From contig JAEWRS010000021.1 in NCBI GenBank assembly GCA_023398855.1, forward strand, positions 1 through 20,757: 20,757 nucleotides of DNA. Direction: 5' to 3'. Each line of letters starts with the position of its first letter. Within the stretch, counting starts at the first letter, position 1. Below the pieces are notes generated by a model, which did no database searches, had not been told where the DNA came from, and saw only the letters and a list, made by a program, of their open reading frames with translations. The position numbers and the translations under genes are program-made. Below are positions 8,701 through 20,700 of this stretch, in pieces. The stretch is from Bacillota bacterium. GTDB taxonomy: Bacteria; Bacillota; Clostridia; Lachnospirales; Lachnospiraceae.

Positions 8701-11700
8701 CTCCTCAAAGAATCATTCAGCTTAAATTGTTCCTTGAAAAACGGAATCCATGAACTGTTTTCGTACTTTCCAGGACCTGTTATGGCAAATCTGATTCCAG
8801 CCACCTTATCGTTACCGGTATTATCCGCCTTCTTAAGGCTTAAGCTGTAATCTGTTCTGGTGTTTTTAATGAGATTATCCTCAAGACCTGGAAGCACTGC
8901 CTTCTCCCCGTCAGTCTGAATCTGGAAATCAACATCAGCCTGTTTCATCGTAATATCATATCCGTCTGGCACCCGGATCTCCGACAGTGTATACGTACCA
9001 TATGGGATTCCGGTCAATGTTACCTTACCGGATACTACTTCAAATTCTATCCCATTGCCGGTTTCCTCTACCATTGTCACTCCCATGGATCCCGGATCAG
9101 CCTTCACTGCCTCTATAAATGCTTTCCATGCATCCTCTGGCACTGCACTCTTTTTTTCCAGCTTAAAGGCTGCTCCGCCAAGTTCTTTTCCAGTGAGCCC
9201 GTCAAGCTTTCTAAACTCCAGAGATCCTGTCACATAGCTGTTCTTAACTGTTATGGTACTTGGTACGGTTCTTTCCGCTGTGTTAAATTCTTTACTGAGA
9301 AGCACCCAGGCTTTTTGGCCGGTTACCTGATAAGAAGCCATGGAAACCATGTCATCGGTCTGTGCATTGGCAATTGCATATCCTGCAGGTGCCCCATCCT
9401 CTACCACAATATAATTCCGGTAATAGAGAAGCTCTCCGGCACTCCAGACTGCCTCATTGTTATCCAGAACCGTATTGCCCTGGGCAACCGGACTTCCAAG
9501 GTCTGCTGCATTCTGGATTCCATTTTGCCGGTACTCTTCCATCTCCTGGTTGGTGTAAGGACCGTATACGCTGAAATGGGCTCCCTCTGCAGGTTTTCCG
9601 GCTTCATTGGTCTTTTTAATGGTTACATTTCTAAATGGTACAAAACCAATATCCTTTGTATTATCATAACTGTTTCCTGCTGACCATAGGAAGAAATCTT
9701 CCGATGCATAAGAACCATTGGCCTCTTTAAAGTTACTGTCAAGGCTTTCCTCGTAATTCCTTCCGCCTTCTGCGAGAGATACAGGATATCTTGATCTTCC
9801 TGCTTCCTCATTTTGCCCTTTGGAAAGCATAGTGGGTTTGGTCAGTTTAAGCACCAGATCTTCATAACCGGCCGGCATTGTTCCTGTTGTCACATAAAGC
9901 CGGTAGTGGGCCGGATCCTCTCCCTTTAGTGCTTTTGTAATCAGTGACTGGTTTTTGTACCAGCTGTTTTCCTGCTCCAAAGTAAAATCAAATCCCTTGA
10001 TACCGACAGGCCTCGCCGGTGTCAACCCGTCAAACAGGAATCTGGCATCCCTTACCTCCACAGTACCCGGCACCTCATCATCGCCGCTCTTGCCGTATTT
10101 TAAAAGATTCACCTTAAAATACTTTGAATGAAGCACTGGAAGTAAGTCCGTGAGAAGATGGTCTTCTGTAACACTCTCATCCTGGATTCCATTGTTATTG
10201 TCGTCAATCCAGATCCGTCCTGACACCTTTACATTCCCAGGAACCAAAAGTACCTGAACCGCATTGCTGGTCTGTGCCTGAGGGAACTTTATATTGCTTG
10301 CAGGATCCATAGAAGCGCTCTTATTAAAGCTATAGGCGGTTGCAAAATCATTGACTGCATAACCATAAGCAATGTCATCTAAAACCGCTTTATCAGTATA
10401 GGGAACAACTGTCTTGTAGATCACCACCAGGTTTTCTCCCGGAGCCAGATAAAATCCCGGGTCAGTGATCTCTATGCGGATGGCAGTTGGCGTACTGGAA
10501 TTTACTGACCAGAACCCATCCTTGTTATCATTCAGTAATGAATCTTTTCCTTGCTGAGCGGTTGCTTTGTTATTAAATACTGCTTGAGAATAGGTTACCT
10601 GCCTACTGAAATTTTCCACCTTTCTGCCTGCTTTATCATCTGTCCTGTTCTCTATTACAATGGATTCAATTCCTTCATACTTCAACCGGTAATCACTGAA
10701 GCGTTCAAAATTACCGGTACTGATATCTCCTTTTTCCGGTAGAATATCCATCAGCTGCAGTTTTGTGATATAATCACTGGCTGAAGCATTGTTTATGGTG
10801 AGCCGGTAAAATACGGTACCATTATTATCCGTAAGATCTGTATCCTCGGCGCTCTTTGCTACCTTACCTACGGTTGATCCTGACACAAATCTGGAATCTA
10901 AGTTTCCTTTTACCTCTTTATAAAGAGCCAGACCCGTACTGGTGCTCATGGTATTCTCAACAGAATCCGACGCGTAACCATAAATCCGGTAATCATCATC
11001 TGGCAGCCGGACATCCATTGGCAAGTCTGCACTGGGCCATTTGCTGCCTGTATCTGTTTTAATCATAAAGGAAGCACCAGTCTGGTTTAATGAAAATGCC
11101 GGCTGCCTCACATCACTGGTAACATAAAGCTCATTGAGAATGTTCTTTCCGTAATTAATAATACTTCCCGTGATCTGGGCTTTTACTTCTACAGAAACAG
11201 ATTCTCCCTTTTTCAAGCCTCCGCTGAGCTGAATAAACAAGGTTTCCCGGCCAGAGGCTGGATCAACCTTTTTCGTTGTCTTTTCAATCGCCACGCCAAG
11301 TGGAGCATCCTTTAAGGTTACAGCCTTTAACAGACGGTTTTCACCCAGGGATTCTCCTGGCACAGTCACACCAAGAGGAACATAATCAATGAGAATGGGC
11401 CTTTTCATTGGCACAATATCAGTATCATCACTTGTTGTATCATTTTTTACTGAAAGGGTATAAGTCAGGATATCACTTGGCTGTATTCCTTTTATAGGAT
11501 CAACACTCTTTTTCACTGAAATAACTGGTGCCTGGCTCTGAACTATCATAATATCACATTCCGTTGACGCCTGGCTCTTATCCTGACTCTGAACCAATGT
11601 TCCGTTCATATCCCACTGTCTATAATCCATGGCCACTTCAGCATTGTTGCGGATAAACTTAATTTCTTTCTTAAAGGACCCGTTGGACAGCTTTGCATCC

Positions 11701-14700
11701 TGGCCGTCTAGCTTTACTTCCACTTCAATGCTTCCAGGCACAAAATGGTTTCCAAGTACATATTGGTTATCAGTGGAAGCCTTTAACGTGTCATCCCGGT
11801 AGCTGATCTGGAAGGATTTCACCTTTTCCCCGGTTACCGGCTGAACCAGATCAATCTCTCCTTCACCGGATACCCCAACGCTTTGGACTGTTCCCACCTG
11901 GTTTCCTTTAAAATCGTAGAAAGTCACATCAGCCATAATGGTTCCGGTCTTTGCATCCTGAATGTAGTTTTGTTCTCTGGCCTTTCCCGGCTTTACAGAA
12001 ACAATGGTGTATTTTTCATCGGTGTACTCATCAGCCGGAAGCTCCATTTTCTCTGAATCTAACATCTTTAACCCAGTATCCGTTACAACAAACCGGTCTA
12101 AAGGTATGCTGTTAACCACTTCAGGCGTTAAAGTATAAGTTACCTTCTGATCATGATTCCACCATAAGTCCTTTAACGTGGTTGTGAGAGAGGTCTTATT
12201 AAGCGTTACTCCAGTCTGCTGTTTTACATTTGTAAACTCACAGGGTTCCGGAACCACACCCTTTTTCACTTCCACCTCTTTCCTGTAAACAGTTCTCACG
12301 TCATCCTTGTTTATGATATATCCCTGACTGTTATGGGTTACCGCCACCTCTTCAATAATATAAGTTCCCGGCAAAAGTGGAACAGTAGTCCCGTTCTCCC
12401 CGTAAGGCACTGTCACTGTATTACCAATCTGCTTACCAGTGTTTTTTTCCGAGACCTTCATGGAAACGGCTACAAAACCACCTGGATTATCCTTCTTATT
12501 TATATCATTTTTAATAAGCTTTAAAGGCAGCGCTTCCTGGTTAAGAGCCTCATAGCTGTAGACTCCGGGTGTAACGGTGCTGCTTCCTGTAACAACATAA
12601 AGTTCCAGACCAGTTTTCGTTTCTCCGTTCTTTGCCACGTCCGCAATTACTGGAAGAATAGTCCCCTCCACCCCATGAACGGAATCCATATGGAATGTTT
12701 CAAAGCCGTTTTCCTTCTTTGGCACCTCATAAAATCCATAGGAATCGCCTGCTAAAAGTTCAAGTCCACGGAAAGATAATATCCCCTGGGAATCGGTGAT
12801 ACCCTCTGCAACATAATTCCAGGTACCCCCTTGGGAACTTCTGTAAAGCTCCATGGTGATTCCGGACTTAAGAGATTGTGAATTTCCATTACCGCTGTAT
12901 TTGGTAATCTGTAAATCAATACCTCCCTGGTTCTTCACGGTAATTTCTGTGGTTTTTCCTGTTTCAGCGGTCAGGCCTTCCTCCGGTATGGCTGTAGAGA
13001 TTGCAATGTATCCTATCGGAGCGTTCACCTCTTTTATATAGTAGGTTCCGGGGCTGTAATCCTTAGTGGAAAATACGATTTCATATACTCCGCTCTGACC
13101 GTCCTCAGTAAAGCTTCCTACTTCCTTTGTCAACAGCTGATCGGAATACAGCTTAAAGGCTGCTCCTGACAGTTTTTCTGAGGTATTAGCTGCATCTACC
13201 TTAGTAAGGCGGATTCTGGTCTTTGCATATTCATTGTCAACTGTAATGGATACCGGCTTTTTTGAGCTAAAATCAGAATCCCCGCCTACTTTTATATAGC
13301 CATCCGGTGTAAGAATTCCATTTTCCACCCCACCTGCTGCCGAAAGCTGCCAGTTGGAATTTTTTTGTTCCATTAAATAATAGGCGCCACCCTCCGGATT
13401 TTGAGGAAGATATGCGGTTCCGCTTGCCGTGTAATAACCATCCAGAGCTTCAAAATTCCGAAGCTTTACCTGAACCGGACTGCCGGATTCATCTAATACC
13501 TTCTTATAGCTGTTATGGGCATAGGTGTAAATGTCAAATACAATTTCATCGGGAAGCTCTTTTGCTATATTATCATCATTTTTAAATCCTTCACCAAAGA
13601 AAAGCTTTTTGTTCACGATCAGTTTTGTTTTTTGCCTGTTTTCAATGGTGACCGTATGAATTCCCTCATAATTTCCTGCCATATCAGCAACTACCGGCAC
13701 AATGATTGGGTGGGCATCCATGGTATAGCCTGCTGGAGCTTCTTGTTCGGTGATCCGGTACCAACCTGGTTCACAGTTTTCCAGCGTATAAGTGCCGTCA
13801 TTGTTATCTGTGAGTTTTTTTGTGACGGCTTCAAAATCCTGCTCTGGTTTTATATAACCTTCATCAAGAACATTCTGCAGCACCCCGTCTATCACATCAA
13901 TACCAGAGCGGAACTTGGAGTATTCTACCGCAAAGACAGCGCCAGCCATATCTGATCCCTTATTCTTTGTCTCAGCATCAACTTTATTAATAACAAGATC
14001 AGCCAGACGGGGATTTTTAACAACAGCAGAGGCCTGTTTTCCTGTTACACCTTCAATAGCCGCCAGAGAAACCTTTTCCCCTGACGCTACGGCTTCATAT
14101 CCTACGTTTACCATTACCTTTTTAAAATATCCGTCAGTAACAGCACTGGCTGCTCCGCCTTCTAGCTTTTCCGCTGTGATAGAATATTCTCCGCTGTTTA
14201 AATTCTTAAAGCTGGCGGCATATCTTCCATCCACAAGCTTTGCTGTAGCTGCCTTTCTTTCACCTTCACCTGGTTTTTGAATGGTAAATGTAACTCCATC
14301 AAGGCTTACAGAAGGATCTCCATTCCAGGTGGTCTTCTCAATTACCAAATCCGGTTTTTCCGGATTGTATACATTCACCGTACAGGGACCGCTTCCAACG
14401 GTAACATATCTCCAAAGACCATTTACTCCGGAATACATGGTAATGTATTTTTGTTGCTGGAGATTTGTCATGGTCTCCTTTAACCGGTAATGTCCTGCCT
14501 GTAATCCATTGGGAATCCTTATCATGCCATTGCTGTCTGTTGTATAAGTGTCCGGAAGCTTTACGTAATTGTAAGTTCCATTTACCCATTGATATCGCCA
14601 GATTTCAAACCGTACGCCGCTTAATGGAGTCTTGGGAATATCCATAGCATCCAGTCCCTCATCCGTTTTACCAAATGTACTGGAATCTGGTACATATCCA

Positions 14701-17700
14701 TATTTTCTGATAATCACCGGATACTGGTCCAAAACAGTGTTCATCAGGCGGATCTTCCCAGTACTATCCTTTTCCCAGAAGTACTGGTCAGCAATGAATT
14801 CTTGATTTTGGGGGATAGGTACTTCCAAATAGTGAAGAGTCGGGTCCATCTGCACCTTTGAAGGGGCATATATTTCCTCCAGTCCAAAGAGGGCTTTCAC
14901 AATATTGTTATCCTCAACCTTTAAGATTCTGTTCCCATCATTTCCAAGGCCCTTTTGTTCAAGAGCTTCCTTCAGCTTACCCATGTTTATCATTTTAGAT
15001 AGGGCATAGCCTGTTTTATTGCTGTTATCAGACTCCAAACCTGTTTCCACAATTTCAATAGGAAGCAATTTGGCTTTACTGTCAGGGTCTAACAACCATA
15101 TCTGGAATTTCACTCCACCTAACAGGGTTGGTTCTGCATCTGGCTTTCCGTTATCTTTTAGCCATTTATTTAATTTAATTTGGAAATAGTATGCATCAAG
15201 GCCTCCCGGACCGCTTCCATGTTGATTTTTCACTACAGCAATTTGCTCATTCCGTCCAGCTTTATATTCATAAAGCACTTTGCCACCGCCAGAATACCCG
15301 GAGTTCTCTGGCACAAATACTGCCACAATCTGAGGTCCGCCAGGAAGTAAATACCCTGGTGCCGCCGCATCTTCCACCAGCCAGTATACTTTACCATCTT
15401 CCAAAATTGCTGTATCAAATTCCCCATTCACTCTGCCGCCTGTTTTAGGGTCAAGTCTGGTCCCGCTTTCATAGCGGTCTACCTTTTCAAACAGATTTTC
15501 ATTGGATAAATCTGTCAGTGAAATTCCTGAAAGGTTCTTTTCAGACCCTTTCATTTTATACAGGGTAAATTGGGCTCCATTAATCTTTTCCGGCTGATGA
15601 GTCGCTCCATTCACCGAAAACCCATCGCAGGTTTTTAACACATTAAACTGAACCCATGACTTGTAGTTTAAAAGATCATTGGTCTTCTGGATTAATGAAT
15701 CCGCATTGGGGAGAAGACCTTGACCCGTATATTCCACTGCATTGTACGTTCCGCCTCTTAATTCTGATACGGAAAGAGTTTTTGGAGGCGCTTCATCACC
15801 ATCAGCTAAGGATGCCTTATTCCCCATATTCAGGTCAAAACCAAAGCCAGTTTCAGACTTGGTGGGAACCCGCACTTCCACTACAAAGTAAGTATCATTC
15901 CGGTTAATGTCATAGAATGTCGCAATGCCGTCATAAGCATTCGTGATTCCTGTTTCCACATAATCAGCTTTCGTATTGTCATCAGAATTGACTCTATAAA
16001 GGGCTAGTTTTACATTTCCAAGAACATGATCTACTTTATAGAATTGGTAATTCCATTCATCTCTCCAATACTTTTGAGTGCGAATGGTCAGCTTGGGCTC
16101 ATTTTTAATTACAAGCGGGCTGGCGCCTGCTTCCCCGTTGACCGTTGTAATGACCTTTCCTTCCTTTAAAGTCGTGGTTAAATAATTATTGGATGGAAGA
16201 TATCCATTTGGTGGTGTTATTTCTGCAATAACATAAGCGATTCTATTTCCAGCCTTATCAAAAATTTTAAGTTTCGTACTGCTAAAGGTTGCCTGACCCA
16301 ATGATGAACCAACTCCAGTGGTGACTGCTGTTTCAATGGGGCTGCTGATGCTTTCCGCCCAGTGACCTGCATCAAACTTATCAGCTTCAAAGATACCGAA
16401 AACCGCACCGTTTACAGGAATCTCCCTTAGTGCATCTTTCTTAGTGACAATTACTTTTCCGTTGTCTTTATAATTTACTAACGGTTGCTCAGGCCCTGCC
16501 AGATAGATTTCCAGATTTTTTTCCTGGAACGTGGATGCTGCTGTTATGTTAAAAGGCCCATAATAGATATCAGTACCAACCACTTCATAGCCTGAATGCC
16601 CGCCCAATGTCCTCCCTTCATCAGAAAGCAGGTAATAAGGGTTGATGTTGCCGCTTGGAACAACTTCCTTAAAATAATATGTATCAGGTGACAGCTGAGT
16701 GGAAGAATTGGATTTTAAACTGCCCTTTTCCAAAAAGCTGCTTCCTTCTTTTACATAGGCCTGAAACGTTATTGTTTTTAAGCCCGTATCTTTATTTCCA
16801 TTTGCATCATACTGTGTCTTTTTAATGGTAACTGATTTATATGGTTTATTAAGAAAGGTCAAACGGTTAAACGTGCTGCTTTGCTTAAACCAGTCTTCCA
16901 ATTGCTGCCGTGTTACCGGTTTGTCTGGAGTTGTAATATGAAGATCTTCTCCTTTTTCATAATGATAAGGAGGAGTAATCTCTTTCATCGTATAATTAGT
17001 TCCAGGGTCAAGGGTCACAAAGGTCCCCGTATTCTTTACTTTCAGATTGTTATAAACAACAGTGTTTCCATTATCATTTATGATCTGGAATTCTGCTGAT
17101 AAGGTTTTATCCTTTTCAGTGACATCATTCTTAAATAACCAGTAAGGAATTATTTGAGGGATGTTATAAGCTTTTACCAAAGCATCACTTTCCCTACTTA
17201 CGCCATAAGGTCCGATATACACCTGATCTTCAGAAGTAATTGTCTTTGCAGAATCTTCTGCTTCCAGCCTTAAGGTGGTGTTAATTTCAGACCAATAGTA
17301 TTCCTTTGATACATCAAGGCCCTTTACCTGGATATCTCCGTTATCATCTGTGGTGTAGACATTTCCCGGCAGCACCTGGGTAAATGTATTCCCTTCTTTG
17401 TAATAAAGTTTAAACTGATACCCTTTTTTAGAGGCATTCTTATTCAGGCTTTCACCATTAACAGACCATGTCTCCTTATGAAGCCTTAAAGTCCCTCCCT
17501 TATTGTTTTTTAAACTCACCTTAGTTGTTTCCAGCGGTTTTAAACCAAAGGTCCTGTAGATGTATGTCTTATCTTTCTCTATTACCTGTGAAAAACCGGC
17601 TTCCTCTCCATTTCCGTCAGAATACCCCTCCGGTACTTCCTCCACAACCCGATAGGCGATCTCATGGCCGCTTCCATCATAAACAGGAAGCTTAACCGTA

Positions 17701-20700
17701 AACTGGCTTTCATCATCCAGAGCGTAGTTAGTCTTTGAGTCTATGATCACTTTTTCCCAGGCTCCGCCTGTATTTTCCTCAATCCAGAATTTATTATTAA
17801 AATCAGTTCTAAAGGCTTCTGGTACAATGATATAATCTCCATTGTCCGATTGCATGAACTTTGTCACGGTTACATATGCCTGATTTAAGGTATTGACAAG
17901 AAAGTTATCCCCGGATTTTATTGGCGACGTCTCATCGGCATAAACAGTCACCTCATAATCGTGGTTGTCAATAATATAACCGTTGGCACTTTTTTCTCTT
18001 ACAACGTATTGCCCCGGTGTAAGGGGCTTAAACAATACATACCCTTTATGATCAGACTTTACCGTTTTAATCTCTGTAAGACTTCCATCCTCCTTTTTCT
18101 GATACAGGGTAAATTCTGCCTCTTGCAATACATTTAAATCTCTGTCACTAACACCGATACTGTCCCAGGTACGAGCTTTTTTATAAAATTCAATAGCTCC
18201 TTTTCCAATGACTTCATTTACCACTGTGACCTCAGCTTTTTCACCTGCCTTTAAGGTCACTTTTATATCCTGCCCAACAGCAACAGGATTTGCTCCCACC
18301 TTTGCAGAATTAAATTGGGTCCCAACTGGCTTTTCCGTTTCCTTCTCTTTGATCACATATGTACCCGGATCTACCTGGATCTGAATATATCCGTCATCCC
18401 CTGTTGTATAGTAATCATTTTCTCCTTCGCCATTGGAAGGATTTACCACAATATTCCGATTGCTTATTTTTTGCCCCCCACGATCAATAACCGTATAATT
18501 ATCGTAAGGATTCTGTTTGCCCTCAGAGTCCATAGAATAAATCTCAAAACCAGCTGATCCTGAATATTCCTTTTCCATATCCAGCCCATATTTTTGATTT
18601 ACACCCAGTCCTTCGTCAATTTCTTTCTTTATCTTAATGACCGCCGGCTGGTTAAACTCATGGACCGCAACCTTCACATCAGAAGCTTCCGTTATTGTCT
18701 CATCAGTACCCAGCTTAACATATTCCAGGTGGGCGTTATTATTGATTGTAAATACATCATTATCTTTAATCCGTTCATCATTATAATTTAATAAGAACGG
18801 CTCATAGGGATAAAGGGCTGTTACTAAATAGGAACTATAGGTTGGAGCCATATCTGATACGTAAATATGATCCTTATCCTCCTGCCCTTTGGTCTTGAAT
18901 TCGTTCATTGTAATGGACCCATCTTCATTGTGAATCACAGGAATTTTTGTCCCATCTCCCCACTTAGCGGTTACGGAAACCGGCTTCATGGCCTCAGGTG
19001 CTCTATCTGTGACAATGTTAAGAGAATCCGTTATCTTAAAAGACCCTTCTTCAAAACCGGTTCTTCCATACGTCTGGTATACAACTCCGTCTGGCTGCCT
19101 GGATATGGTTTTTGAGCCTCCGTACATACCAACCTCAATCAAATAGGTGATTTCTACAAATTCAGGATTTCCGGCTGTGTCTTTTATTATGGTATAAGGT
19201 TTGCCATTTGAATTTAAGCTCTTCTTAATATGCCATGTATCGTCAGAAACAAGAGTCAATGTGGTTTTCTCCGGCTGCTTTGCATAGGTAATGGTTTCAA
19301 CATTTCCCGGATAAGTCACATGAAGGGTATCTGTCTTATCCGCGACCTTCACCTCTGCATAAAAGGCAACACTGTTTTCAGGCAGTACAAATTCCTCCCT
19401 AACTGCTCTTCTTCCGTTTCCATCAATATAAGCATTAACCATAATGCTGTCTGACTTTCCTGGGTGAATCACATTCTGCTCATCTCCTGCAGCAATTTCG
19501 TAAATCCTGCCCGCACTATCAGAGGATACCAGCTCCACTTTACCTGGCTGTTCTTCTAGGATAATGCCATCCGGAACAGCAAACCGGATTTTTGCATTCT
19601 CATATACATCAAACAGAGATAACTTTCCTCCGGCTGAATATTCGTAGATAGGTGCAGGCTGCATGGTATAGGTAATGGTATAGGTATATAAAAATCCTGC
19701 TTTAATGGAACCTGTTTTACTCTGCGAAAGGCTTATTTCTACCGTTTCCTTTTCATCCGTGGCATCTGGTCCATAGTAAGTCAAAGCCGTTTCATAAGGA
19801 CTGAGCTTTCCTTCACCGCTCAGCTCTGTATTGAGCAAGGTGATTCCGTAGCCGGGTACCACCATAGCAAAGGAGGGCTTACTGAGAAAGGATAATACGC
19901 TGGTTTTCTTTTCTTCCCCATTGAGTACAGCCACATCCGTTCCCATCAGAGAGGCCCGTTCCTCCTCTGAAAGAACCTTGGCATTTCCTACAGATACAAG
20001 CTCAGCACCCTCTAAAGCTGTGTTGCTTAATTTTGCTTCAGAATCTGTTGCCAGTGTATCCTCAGAACCGAAAAGCACCGGAACTTCATGCCTTATTAAG
20101 GAAATTCCATTTACTTCTCCACTGCTTACGGTAATGGCTCCACCGGATTCTTCAGAATCAGAACCGCTGCTTTTTTCTTCTTTTCCTGCTTCCTCTTTAA
20201 CGATATCTTCTTCCGTATTATTCTCTGCTTCCTCTGACTCTATTACCTCTTCCTTTGAAGTTACTTCCGTCTCTGGCTCAGTCACTTCTTGGTTTTGGCT
20301 TTGGGGTTCCTCAACCTCTTCTGAAAGGTTCTTATCAGTTTCCTGGGCCTCTGTCTCCTGTGCCTCTGTCTCCTGGGCCTCCGACTCCTGGACCCTGGTT
20401 TTAAGTTCCATAACAGTTGTTGTTTCCTTAGAATTTTCTCCGATTACTGCAAATGCTTCTGTTTGGGCATTTGTAATATTCAGATCCTCACCGACAATTC
20501 TTAAACGGAATTCGCAATTTCGGTTCTTATAACCGTTTACGCCTATGACCTGTATGTTTTTTAAAATCGATTCCTGTCTGATCCTCTCAGATCTATCCGA
20601 CTCAAAAAAGAGCTCCCCATCCAAGGTATCAGTCACCACCACCAGGTACATGGCTTTACCGGCCTTTTTCTGAAGAACCAGTGTTTTTCCTTCCAGCTCA

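Noticed and set aside
13515..13955. 146-codon plus-strand open frame inside the giant gene
   Set aside because: It is antisense to Cna-B domains with conserved motifs; no ribosome site or independent support.
19921..20532. 203-codon plus-strand open frame
   Set aside because: It is the antisense of the Glu-rich linker; its Ser-rich composition is a mirror of GAA/GAG codons, and it has no promoter or ribosome site.
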